A DNA stretch of 64,000 nucleotides from Fragilariopsis cylindrus CCMP1102 (lineage: Eukaryota > Bacillariophyta > Bacillariophyceae > Bacillariales > Bacillariaceae): NCBI GenBank assembly GCA_900095095.1, contig FMBT01000289.1:1-64000 (forward strand), in the 5' to 3' direction. The notes below the pieces were generated by a model. It did no database searches and was not told where the DNA came from. It was given only the letters and a program-made list of their open reading frames with translations. Below are positions 1-11,307 of this stretch, piece by piece. Position numbers and translations under genes: made by a program. Numbering within the stretch: position 1 is the first letter of the stretch; each line of letters begins with the position of its first letter.

Positions 1-72
1 TACTATGTATAATTTAACATAGACTGTCTGTATACGTTTACAGCTATAGTATGATAGCATAACCCACCATCA

Positions 73-122
73 AGAGAGAGAGAGAGAGAGAGAGAGTGGA
101 GAGAGCGAGAGATAGGAAGGGA

Positions 123-192
<70 letters not shown>
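73..192. repeat. GA-rich and (AT)n microsatellites
   Basis: Two long GA/AG runs separated by a short purine spacer, followed by an uninterrupted AT run at about 160-192. Open frames across it encode only dipeptide-like Ser/Leu or Ile/Tyr runs and are not genes. Confidence 0.95.
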
Positions 193-195
<3 letters not shown>

Positions 196-258
196 CACAC
201 AGAAGTGTAGTGGTATAGTGATAATGGTGCTACTGCTGCTAATGCTAGTGCTACTGAT

Positions 259-294
259 TGGTTTGTTTGTTTGTTTGTTTGTTTGTTTGTTTGT
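259..294. repeat. (GTTT)n microsatellite
   Basis: About nine tandem copies of a 4-base GTTT unit. No coding value. Confidence 0.95.
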
Positions 295-1258
295 TGTCAT
301 AGGGTAGGACTGCCAATGCATAAAGGCAATGATCAGCTTTGATTGTGATGGTGGAGCAGAGCGAGCAGTTAGCTATTATTGTTGATCATGATCAGTCAAG
401 CTACACGTGTACTGTACACTGTTGTTATATCCTTTTACACTCTTGTTACAGCTGTACAGTAGTCGCATGTTGAGGCTAGCTAGCTGTAGTTGTTGACACT
501 TTTTCGACGACGCTATCATTTTTTGGACATAGTGTTAATTTGCACCATCTGGATTGAGTGTCATACTTCACTGTACACGCGCACATCTCATTTTTCTTGT
601 TTAATGATGATTGTCGGAAACAGGTTGTATTCAACTTCACTATGACATCATTGCAAGGAGACGTTTATCCAATGGATTAGCAGCATTTAGGCGACGTGGT
701 CGATCTATGTCCAAATCTATGACAACAATGTGTGAATGGTAGTCGAATAGGTTATGAGTATAAGAAATCATGTTAAGTAAAAGTTTGTTTGAAGATAAAT
801 CTTTGTTATGCAAGAGGCAAAGCATGCAAATAAATTTTTCTACTCGCGTGGCATCTAATACACATTTATGATTGGTTATTTTGACCAATGCTCAATAATA
901 TCCGGGTTACTCTCAACACGTGTACCTCACGTAGAACAAATGGAACACGAAACTTTTGCTTTGAGAGGTAAAGAAAAATATACAATGCACGTAAGTTAAG
1001 GTGAGTTGTTCACGTAAATACTCCTTTCAACACACCAGCGGTCAAAAACAAATGATTGTAACACAGAAGATACCTCTGTCTCTCTATCTCACATTATATT
1101 TCTCTTTACGGTAATTAGCAACTCACATCATCTCTCCATCCACAAACTAACGTTTCACATTCAAACTATTATTTACAATTACATAAAAATAAAACTACAT
1201 GCTATTATATTTAGTTAGTTTCGTATTCTGTTACAATACAAACCTACACTGTATCATT
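295..1258. other. Intergenic, no convincing gene
   Basis: No gene is supported here. It contains a GCTAGCTAGCT palindrome at 475-485 and a GTACTGTAC element at about 408-416, both of which recur between genes elsewhere in the window. A minus-strand frame at 640-888 contains an LLHN motif faintly like the C-terminal end of DDE transposases, but it is too short to call. The last 60 bases are the probable leader of the next gene and are rich in A and T. Confidence 0.6.
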
Positions 1259-2098
1259 ATGGATTTTGCTTTGAAAACAATTTTAGGTGATTTATCATTA
1301 TCGGGAGGAGCCACCCAACAAGCAGATACAGCAGTGCAAGAAGACAATAACAATAATGATCAAGTAGTACAACGATTGCAAATACAAGAAGAAGGGAACG
1401 CCTCAAGTAGCAGTAGCATCAAGAAACTGAAGATGTTAAATTCTGGTTTGTTTCCAAATCATCGTGATCCGGTTCTAATCTACAAGGCACCATCACAAGA
1501 CGATAGCGACGACGATACTGCTTCTACTGTTGATATGGACGATGATGACGAGGACGAGTTCCCAATATCACCTTGTCCATCACCACACACATCATCAACG
1601 AGATCACCAAGTAGTTTTCTTCGAAGACGAAATTCATCCTCCAAGAAGTATTCTGATCCATCCACACGAAGAAGTGTACGATTTGAAGATGAAATTGTAA
1701 CATCTGTATATACAAGACCAACCACCACAAAGGATGATAAGTATTATCTTCATTATGATGAATATGATTATATGGATTTTAAATTAGAATATAGAGATGA
1801 CTTATTACAAGCAAGTGGACGAAGAACAAGTTCAACATTAAGAAGAAGAAGAGGTTCAAATAATTCAAATACAAGTTCGTCGTTATATTATAAAAAATCA
1901 GGATCCAGAAAAGTTTCATTTAAAAGAGATGTTGTGGATTCCATACATCCTGTATTGGATTTAAAATCAAGACAAAAAATTCATTCTGATTTATTTTATT
2001 CACAAAATGAAATGAGAACTTTTCTCGATGAATTTGTGACATCATTACAGCAAGATAATAAACAACAGACTACTACTACTACTACATTATCAACGTAA
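1259..2098 (+). CDS. Unknown protein with two V-x-F / aromatic modules
   Basis: I do not recognise a named function. The start was placed at the second in-frame ATG because the 20 extra residues from the ATG at 1199 are hydrophobic, lack a cleavage site and look like translated leader; this gives 279 residues. After a Ser/Asp-rich acidic stretch come two modules with the same layout. Residues about 139-186 start with SVRF, then an aromatic Y/D-rich stretch ending in a charged helix. Residues about 218-265 start with KVSF and end in LFYSQNEMRTFLDEF. This V-x-F followed by an (L/Y)xYxxxE element appears, from memory, in many uncharacterised diatom proteins. V-x-F is also the minimal PP1 phosphatase docking form, so phosphatase binding is possible but unproven. 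No signal peptide or intron is seen. Codon use matches neighbouring genes. Confidence 0.75.
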   Translation: MDFALKTILGDLSLSGGATQQADTAVQEDNNNNDQVVQRLQIQEEGNASSSSSIKKLKMLNSGLFPNHRDPVLIYKAPSQDDSDDDTASTVDMDDDDEDEFPISPCPSPHTSSTRSPSSFLRRRNSSSKKYSDPSTRRSVRFEDEIVTSVYTRPTTTKDDKYYLHYDEYDYMDFKLEYRDDLLQASGRRTSSTLRRRRGSNNSNTSSSLYYKKSGSRKVSFKRDVVDSIHPVLDLKSRQKIHSDLFYSQNEMRTFLDEFVTSLQQDNKQQTTTTTTLST

Positions 2099-4661
2099 AA
2101 GATTAAATGGAAGGAAGGATGAACTGAAAGTCACGAAAGTACCCTGAAGCTAGTTATTCTAACACGAACGAAGTCGACGGAAAGGTTACCATTATGGGAA
2201 ACGAACGAATGAACGCACGCACACTCCTCTGTGCGACAGACACCGTGATAAAGTGAACGGGAAACGAGATAGGGAAGGAACAAAACATGATTGTTACAGT
2301 AACAATCATGGACATGATCCCCACCCCACCCCAAAACAATGAATACGATGACAAGAAGACGGCTACAAACATGCGCACAATCAAACAAACAACACGCCCC
2401 GCGTCGTCTCTCACATATCACATCACATAACGTGTTGGGATATGTATAAATGTATATCAACGCATACTACTACTACTACTACTACTACGAGCAAATGATT
2501 TCCAAAGGAATGTGGATGAACTGATAACAAGCCTGCTTGGGCTACATCTAACCATCCTAGAACAGAATAGTATAAAGTAAAAAGTACGAAATTATAATTT
2601 AGTTTTTTTAAACGAAAGACAAATTACAACAACAAATATACACACAAACAGATAATTCTAATATTCCTAAACTAGACTGACATATAGCTGATATACTATA
2701 ACTACTGATGTGATACTATTAATCTCGTACTACTAGCTAGCTAGTAATGCACTTCATCATCATACATGTTGCTGTTTAGTTACTGCATCGTAGCGTTACG
2801 CTGCTAGATACATTGACGATGAGAGATGATTGTTTTGAGTAATTCTTAATATTCTCATCCACAGACGCACGCGACTTACTCTACCTATCTAGGGTATCGT
2901 GTTCTGATGCCGACAATCGTCATACGTGCGTTCGAATAAGATTACAACGTTCTCAGCACACAGAAAAGAGAGATGGAGTGAGAGCTAAACGCGCGAGTCA
3001 GTCAGAGTGAGTGGATGAGTCCCAAACACAGGTAGGCAATCATGCATACTGACATGTACGGTAAGGCAAGCAAGCAATTGCCGTTGAAGAACTTAAATAA
3101 TATTTGAAACCACAAGGTTTGTAGTCAGAATGGAAGGTAAAATTAGTCAGTTGATGCGGATAATAGCAAAGAAAATGTGTCAGGGCAACAATCGAATCAA
3201 TCGTGTTGTATGTAATGTTGTGACATCATTGTTGTCATTCAATTAAAACTAAACAGCTCATCCATTTTTTGGTAAACGAAACAGCACATACATAGTAAGA
3301 GATGTCATCCCAACCATTCTTCTACTTAGGTAAAATCTGATCAATACACAAGTAGGTAAGTAATTCCGGCGATTTGTTATTTCCTTAGTCAATAAGAAAA
3401 ATTTGTGAAGAAAAAGGGTGTCAAAAAAAAAGTGACGTGAACAAGAGTGTGTCGTGTCACCATTCAATTAACTTTATTCGCGTTTTTGTAATGAGGAGGA
3501 ACACGATTGATGCACGACGCACGCAGGCCAGAAGATACGATACGGGATTCATTCATAAAAATTAAGTCACTCCCGCCCGCACGCAAATTGTATCCAAGCC
3601 TGATGATTTTTTTCCACAAAATCTTTGTTCTCCTTCTTCCTTCCTTCACACTTTCTCACATACGGCGAAGTGAGTCTCGCCGTAAAAGTTAGTGTGTGGG
3701 AGACAGGTGAAAGACATCAAAAAATCATTATGTGAAAGGATACATGCAGTTGTACTTGTTACTACAAAAATGCATTCCCCACAGCAAACAGGATGTCAAT
3801 TTATGCATTCTGTGGTATTATAAACCGACACAACAATAAATGAATAAGTTCATCCAGACAGATACAAAAATTCGATTCTTCACATAAATTAACAAGCCCA
3901 ACAAAACAAATAAAAATACGATGGCGATTAGTACCGAGTTATTAAATGATATATTAGAAATGGTTTACCTTGCTAGTCTGGAAGGAAATACAATTGTCGA
4001 AACAGACGCGAAAGATGGAATAGAATCGATTAGTGGGAATAGTGGATGCATCATCAACGCTAAAGAGAGATGTGATACTAATAGCATTCATCATGCGTAT
4101 TCGCCTTTCGTTGCGCTACTTATCAAAAAAAGGAAATAATGACAGCAAACATCTTTAGCTCTCCTCAGTAGCTAGCATTGAGGGTTTGTCGTTGGTTGTG
4201 ACAGGGGTGAGTGAACCGAAAGAGGTTGTTGTTCACGAACGATGCCAACGGTTGCGGACTGGACACACATACGTCGATCTAAAATACTACAGTACCGCTA
4301 GTAGCTAGCTAACTGGAAGAGATGTAGGACCTGGCTACAATTATTGGTACAGCAGAGTTACAATTTTTTATAATATTATTCACTTAGTATTATTATATTT
4401 TTTCTACACATAACATATTTCCTGCATAGATAACTACTCTGTTTGTCTTATGTTTCATTAGTTTAATATAAAAATAAATAGGTACGAAATGATAATACTT
4501 TATGACGGACGGTAATGATACAGATATTGCAAAATTTGCTTTTTCTACTTTTTACCTTTCTTCTTCTTGTTCTTATTACTCGCTTTTGTTTTCTTGTTCA
4601 TTTTATCGACCGGAGGAGGAACGTATGTACGATCACTTTGTATAGAAGTTATTTTGTTCAC
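2099..4661. other. Intergenic, mostly empty
   Basis: Apart from a possible 72-codon frame at 3921-4139 nothing is supported. There is a CTA trinucleotide run at about 2464-2488, a CTAGCTAGCTAG palindrome at about 2733-2744 and long A/T-rich stretches that probably include the 3' regions of the flanking convergent genes. Minus-strand frames at 2131-2460 and 3258-3649 have no domain or composition that suggests a protein. Confidence 0.6.
3921..4139 (+). CDS. Possible small protein, 72 aa, unknown
   Basis: A short frame whose ATG follows an A-rich leader (AAAACAAATAAAAATACG) of the kind that precedes clear genes here. The predicted protein is mildly acidic, with no signal peptide, membrane segment or recognisable motif, and ends in KKRK. 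Nothing beyond the frame and leader supports it, so it may be chance. Confidence 0.25.
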   Translation: MAISTELLNDILEMVYLASLEGNTIVETDAKDGIESISGNSGCIINAKERCDTNSIHHAYSPFVALLIKKRK

Positions 4662-7600
4662 TCAATTGTCAGTAAATACGGCAAAGACTGCTGATAAAGT
4701 TGATACAATAGCAATAAGTACAATAGTGCGTTCCTCAAATGATACAGCATTACCACTGCTACTTGAATCGTCAACGTCAACGTCACCGCTATCGGCAGCA
4801 TTACCGCTGCTACTGCTGCCACTTGATTCGTCAATGTCAACGTTGACGTTATCGGTAGTAGTTCCTTCAACGTCCTCATCATCATTGGACGTAATACTAC
4901 CACCACCATTGTATGTACCAACATTAAGAAATTGTTGTTCACCACTGCTATCATCAACACCATCATTATCAGTATTTATGTATACCTTACCAGACTGTGT
5001 TACAGCTAATCCTTCAACTTTTTCAAGTACACTCCCATTTCCTTCCTTCAAATCAGGAATTAAATCTCTAAAAAATGTTTTTTCAATAGTAGTACCATCC
5101 TCAAATGAATAATCACCCAAATCAATGCTATATACACGTTTAATAACAGCATCTGGTCCACCTTGATTGTCACGTTCTAATACAAGAAATTGACCATTTC
5201 CAACAGGTGCAATATCACCTGTACCAACCCAACCACCATTTTGTGATTCTGGTTCATCTAATGGATAAAATAAGTAACTCCAAGTATCGGTGTCAGTATT
5301 ATAAATAGCAAGACGTGGATTGGGATCATCACCCCATGCACGTTGGACTGCAACCACAACATGATTATCATCTTCAGCAACACCTTCAAAACCAAATCGA
5401 AATTGAGAAGGCCATTCCCCTTCACCTAATGGTAGTAGAATACATTGTTTAATCTCACCATCCTCATTTGTTTTCAATAATAGATTCGGTGATTCAATTG
5501 GTCGATCTTCGTCACCAATCGTTCCTCTACCTTCTGAAACAATCCAAAATCCACCATTCTTGCTTACTGCGATCCCTTCTGGATCGATATTAACAGTCTT
5601 ACCATCTTCATTAATAAGTGAACTAATATCAACCTCACTGTTCTCACTCTCGTTACTATTTTTAAAAGTAGTAAGACAATTATTAAGAACATTAGTAGAA
5701 TCAACAATCCGTTTTTCACCGATTACAGTTGCTGGAAACGATGATGCATCAATAGTAAAGATACGACTTTTCTTATAATAAGAATCTTCAATAGAATATA
5801 GAATGTTTTTCATACTTTTAATACTTTTATCATTATCCATCAATCCGAATGGTGCTGCAGAAGCTAATCCCGACAAAGCTGAAAATGGAATATGTCCTTC
5901 TGCGCCACCTTCACGTGGACCAGAAACTAATGTTGGATATACGGGTGCACTAGTAGCAATAGGACCAAGTTGGTATATAGTAAGTGAAGAACGAATTTTA
6001 TCATCACGATTATCAACTTCATCTGCAACTATAAGTAAATTCAGGGATGGAATGACAGTCACACCCTCAGGTCCAACACCTGCAGGCTATTTAAATTATA
6101 GAATTAAAGAAGAATCATCGAGCGGACGAAAAAATGAAAGAGAGTGAGCAACAACAAATCAATTAGGGAGGGACTGATTGATGTCTCAACTATTTTATCG
6201 ACACCGCGTTTGTTGCACTTGTACGTCCATTATAAATAAATTTAACGTACCAAAGTTTGTAATAATATTGGTGAAAAAACATTTTCACCGGTAACATCAT
6301 AAACAAAAACAACATTGGATCGTTCTGCTAGAACAAAAATATATGCTTTACCATTACCAAATTTAGAGTAGAATACATTTTCTGGTTCATTTCCTTTATT
6401 TTCACTACGACTTTCTGGATAATGTCCAACTCGTACCGCTTCTAATTCTAATGCATTACCTGAATCCCATATAATAGAACCCTGAACAGGATCAATAATT
6501 GTCCATCCACGTGATCCACCATCTAAATCACCTTCATTTGCAGATGCAAAATAACCAGTATCACCAACCCATGCAACACCTTTAAAGAAACAATAATGAA
6601 GTGAGTAAGTGAGTGAGTAGGTAAGTAAGAGAAAGCATGAGTGTGTGAGCAAGGGATGCATTATGTCTTGTCATTTTTACCTATAGTACTATTATACATA
6701 AGGCTTACTTACCATCTGGTTCACGTAATACTGATGTAAGGGATTCATTTTGTTTAATACAACTATCTTCTGTTGTATCAATTGATGCAATATCAACAGC
6801 ACCAAAAGTAAACGATTTAACAATATCACCCGACTGTAAATCAAAAATTAGAAAACAATTATTTTCTTGTAATGACATAACAACTTTATCATTAGCAGAA
6901 TTAATAGCAACATATTCAGGTTCTGGATCATCTGGATATAAACATGTTTCATTCACCTTTTCAGTATTAGCTAAATCAATTGTACGAATTGTCCACGTAT
7001 CTGGATCATCTAATGATATATCGTCTGGAATATCAATAATACTCAAGAAACCTGGTGGTGCCTGGGGTGGTGCACCATCGCCTAAATCTTCATCACGTTC
7101 ATTTTCAATTGCAACCACAATATAATAAGCACCATTATAGTCATTAGATTCTACTAATGTAACAGATGTTGCATCAACAGCATCAGGTTGGCCAGGTAAC
7201 TCAATTTCACGAACAATAGCTTGTGTTCTTGTATCAATAATTGATAATTTGCCTGTTGGATTAACGAAATCTGGACTAGTATTGACACCCACAACAGCTA
7301 TTTTATAATAAGTATTAAGTATAAGTGAGAAAGATAGAGAGCGAGCGAGAGAGAGAGACGGAGAGAGAAAAGGATCCCACACGTGCGTACACACACACAG
7401 AAAGGGAGGGGGGGGGGGGAGAGAGAGAGTAAAGACAACAGAGAAAGTAACGTACCATAATTACCAATAACACGAACAGTTGTTGGTTCACCACCCAATG
7501 GCACTTCACCAATAGCTATTGGATTTGTTGGATCTGAAATATCCACAAAACCGATATTTTCACTTTCTGAATTGGAATATACTAAACGAAATGTATTATC

Positions 7601-7816
7601 AACTTTATTTTCATAGTACCATACAGTTTCTGCATTTGTTGCAATATCCGTGTTACATGTCGGATCGATTTGTTCACAAATATTAAATGTTGATATTCGT
7701 TGAAAATATACTTGATCATCATCATCAGCTTGTGTAACAACATGACCAGCAGAATTAACACTCGGTACTGTCACCAACATCAACAACGTCGAGAAGAAGG
7801 TGGTAGTGAATTTCAT
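4662..7816 (-). CDS. Secreted choice-of-anchor I / phytase-like esterase protein, C-terminal anchor
   Basis: Four exons on the minus strand: 7816-7456, 7297-6713, 6579-6251, 6086-4662, joined by GT-AG introns of 158, 133 and 164 bases, give 899 residues. Residues 1-22 are a signal peptide ending VNSAG. The body is the beta-propeller type shared by bacterial choice-of-anchor I proteins and the esterase-like phytase family (PF13449). It carries NEGDLDGGSRGW (330-341), HYPESRSENKGNEPENV (368-384), GVGPEGVTVIPS (around 428-439), IDPEGIAVSKNGG (near 592) and GFEGVAE (near 656). After a Ser/Asp-rich linker a hydrophobic segment (about 881-897) ends the protein, as in GPI-anchored or single-pass surface proteins. 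The family is linked to phosphate ester hydrolysis, so a role in phosphate scavenging at the cell surface is an inference. The three introns show it is nuclear and not bacterial contamination. Confidence 0.85.
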
Positions 7817-8694
7817 CGTAACTTATACTACCGATCTTTGCTTGCTTCAGAAAATAGTATCTATATTTTAGATGTTACTTTTTCACCATGAAAGAAAAGA
7901 ATGGGATGACAAAACATTTACGATCTTTTTGTTACCCGAAAGAAACAAAAGCAAAGAAAAACTGACGGCACATACTGTACTGTACATCATAATCTCATCG
8001 GACTACTGCCGTATCAATAGAGAGAATCATGAATGAACGAATCTTCTGTCAATCAGTATCGGCATCGGTGTTGGAATGAGACGCGACTGCTGTACATAAC
8101 CTAGCTGTATAGCTAATGGATTTATTCATCGAATCAAGTCAATACGGTGAGTATCAGTATGATATGCCGGCATCTAAGATTCGATTTATCAATTATGCCT
8201 ACTATATGCAGGATTCGTAATCATGTCATATCATTTGTTAACGATTATTTGAGTGAGATTCACTTTTATTCGTTACACACACACTTCCTTTTGATTTTAA
8301 TTCTTGACTGTAAAATGTTTACCAGCACAAACAAAAGCCTGATGTTTGTATTTGCTGTGCGACGTACCGGTATGTGATGGATTTTCACGAATTTTTAGTG
8401 GCTCCCTTCTTTTTTAAAGAATATACCATCATACCTACAGAACTAGGACCTATCCTACTTCGTACATACTTACATACATGTTGTATGAACGAACAGAAGC
8501 ACTTACCGGTAGCGCCTCACATTTTCAAAATGAAATAAGCGCCCATACAGTACGGTAAAGTAAGTTAGTCGATCACGCGAATAATTCCTTTTCGATTTTC
8601 CGCGCGCGGAATTGTACTAACCGCGTTACATAGACAAAAAAAAATCGAAATCCTTCTTTATTATATATATATTATACTGTACAATAAGTTAATC
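7817..8694. other. Intergenic, no gene seen
   Basis: Contains the 5' flank of the phytase-like gene and the 3' flank of the sulfotransferase gene. A 76-codon plus frame at 8147-8377 has no features of a protein. An (AT)n stretch lies near 8662-8672. Confidence 0.6.
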
Positions 8695-10664
8695 TTATCT
8701 TCTACTACTTTTTGAAGATTTCTTCTTATCATCTTTATCCTCTCGATGCTTCTCACTACTTTTACGATTTTTTTGTTTCCATTGTTCTAATCTATCAGAT
8801 GTTTTTAAATGATGACCAAAACATTTTTCGGAGGAAATACCTGTCACCTGTTCTAAACGGATTGGAGTTTGTGGATCATCTAGTGGACTTTCAAAATAGG
8901 TTAATGTTGGATGATTCATAGCAAAATTACGTATCTTTGTAGTATATTCATTATCGTACCAATCCATCCATTCTTTATTCGTTTTTTGTTTTATTTCTGT
9001 TTGTGGTCTACGATGTGTACCAGAATATTGACCATGTTCATTAATTTTTGGTGGAATAAATTCACCATTATTACCAAATCCATTACATTTTAATTCATAT
9101 CGATCCAATAAAGTTTTACCTTGTTTTTGTTTTTGTAATGCACCATTTGTTCCATTATTATCTGCATTTACTGTTGTATCAGGTCCAGTCTCATAATCCT
9201 TTCCATCGGCAGCAGTATTAACTATATGTCTATTTTGCACCGATGTTTCATACAAACTATCATTGACACCCACATTTTTCATTTCTTTGGACCATCCTGT
9301 AGAGGAACGTACCCAATCCGTAGAATTTCTTGGTAGATGTAATATAGTGGCATAGGGATAATATTTTCCGATATTATCTAAGGCATGCACACCAGGATAA
9401 AAACACCAATTTCGATGTGGTGCTTTATCATTTTCATCTTTGGTAAGTACTTTACTAGATGGTGGTGGTGGATAATCTAATACCATTGCAATGTCACCGG
9501 TTTGATCCCACACCACTGCACCAGCATCCGTCCATACCGAAAAACCACCACAACCTTCAATTAATGGCTTGTCATTCATTAAATTATGTCCTAAGCATGA
9601 TGCCACCACAGTCATATCAAAGGAAACTCGTTTACTTTTTTCTTGGTCCATATCTTTTTATTATAGGTATGATGGACACTAAATAATTTACCGATACCAC
9701 AACTAAAAAATTGATGGATGGTGGTGGAACCTGATTTTGGCATATTCATTACAAATATTGGTAATGGTAATTTGGTGGGTATATGTATTGGACCATTCCC
9801 TTTATTTGCTTTGGTTCTTTGTTCGGTATAGATACTCCCCCTATCAATTTCATTCCATTTCATTGATTTGAACATTGTACTATCCGAATTAGAAGTATCA
9901 GAATCAGAATTATTTTCTTCTAATAGTCGTGACGATATATAAAAGTTATTATTTCTATCGGTACTACTACTACTACTACCTGTATCTGTATCGACGTTTA
10001 CATTATTTGTGACTACTTTGTCGCTATTTTTGTCGTATTTCAAAATATTCTCATCTTCTTTATTGTTGTTGTTGTTGTTGTTGCTGTTGTTGCTGTCGTT
10101 GTTGCTACTATCGGCGGCACCATTATTACTGACACTGGCAGCAAAGTTGTGAAGAAGTAATGCATGTGATAATATTAATATAACTATTAATAAAAAAATA
10201 ATTCGTGTATATGAATATTTTGATTTTGATTTTGATCTTGATTGTTGTGGTTGTTGTTGTTGTGGTTGCTGTTGCCATTGTCTTCTTAATCCTACTCCAC
10301 GTCTGCTACTACTTTTATTTCTGATCTAAAGGAGGAAGAAGAAGAAGAGGCGTGAAGAAGAAGAAGATGATGATGATGATGATGATGAGCGACGACAAGG
10401 GTAGTGGTGACAAAAGGAAAAGGAAATATGATAATAAGAAACCACCACTTATTTTGGAGGAAAAGGGGATGGGTGTAGCGTATGCATTGTCGTGCATTCA
10501 ATCATTTTGAGTTGAGTCCGATTCCGATTCCGAGTCCAAGTCAAGTGGTCGTATATACGTATAAAGACGGACGGATAGTCGTTCCGAAAACAGTGTAGTC
10601 CTACTGTAAGTAAGTCATACATACGACTGTATTCAACACAATAAGATACTGTACTTCTTACCAT
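8695..10664 (-). CDS. Type II membrane sulfotransferase-like protein
   Basis: Transfers sulfate from PAPS, by family; acceptor unknown. Proposed exons on the minus strand: ATG only at 10664-10662, then 10325-9692 and 9653-8695, giving 531 residues. A basic Gln/Ser-rich cytosolic tail is followed by a membrane segment at about 42-60 (RIIFLLIVILILSHALLL), an Asn-rich stem, and the catalytic domain. VMNMPKSGSTTIHQFF (about 190-203) is the 5'-phosphosulfate loop, and LHLPRNSTDWVRSS (about 314-327) is the 3'-phosphate region. Further family features are the CGGFSVWTD block and the C-terminal block with HPTLTYFESPLDDP, as in diatom sulfotransferases. A Golgi location is inferred. The 38-base intron is needed to keep the frame; otherwise there is a frameshift. 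The start exon is the weakest part: an in-frame ATG at 10721 could be used instead, and the 336-base first intron ends in a strong pyrimidine tract before TTTAG. Confidence 0.75.
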
Positions 10665-11307
10665 GATATAAAAATAAGGAATGCATATGTTCCTCTCTCT
10701 CTTTCTTTCTCTCTCGTTCACTCTCTTTCTCGGTTTCGCTACTACAGTAGTCTACTATTTATTTTGTGTTATTGACTTCTGTTATTTTTATCATTATTAT
10801 TATTCGTCTGTACGTTAATAGTTTCAAATTTTTTGACGAAAATAAATGATGGCGAATGTAGGGCAATTTATCACCCCTGCTTTACAGTACATACTGTACG
10901 TACGGTAAAAGAAAAATCCAGCACAAACTTTCAGAAGAACGGACAAATAGAGCAATTAAGAAATTTCGATCATCATTCATTAAAAATAAAAAAATCTTCT
11001 TTTTGAAAGCGCGGTTCGAAATTTCTTTTTGGGGCGGGGGGGGATCTGAGAGATGATCAAGAATCTAAGTACTAGTATATCTTCTGTGATTGATACTGTA
11101 TAGTAAAACATAATAGGTAATATTCTATCATACCCACAGTATATCTATTTATTTATATTTATACACAAGAAATCACTTTGCTTTGCTTTATCTTATTTTA
11201 CTTAATATTATTCCAACCTGTCGTACTTACAGTACAGTACTGTACATCATTTCCGTATACATTTAAAGATTTATATTATAGTATATATACAAAAATTTAT
11301 ATATTTT
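10665..11307. other. Intergenic with TACTGTA-type elements and a G tract
   Basis: No gene seen. It holds a pyrimidine run at about 10691-10730, tandem TACAGTAC/TACTGTAC elements at about 10883-10900 and 11231-11245, and a G-rich tract at about 11030-11042. The last 100 bases are A/T-rich and are probably the 3' end of the protease transcript. Confidence 0.6.

Noticed and set aside
3-321. Minus-strand frames of 65 and 83 codons
   Set aside because: They are translations of GA, AT and GTTT microsatellites.
640-888. Minus-strand frame with a CLLHN motif, like the C-terminal part of Harbinger-type transposases
   Set aside because: Only one short motif fits. No DDE residues, no continuation upstream in any frame and no terminal inverted repeats were seen.
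2131-2460. Minus-strand frames of 86-109 codons after the first gene
   Set aside because: No leader, domain, signal or sensible composition; they probably lie in the 3' flank.
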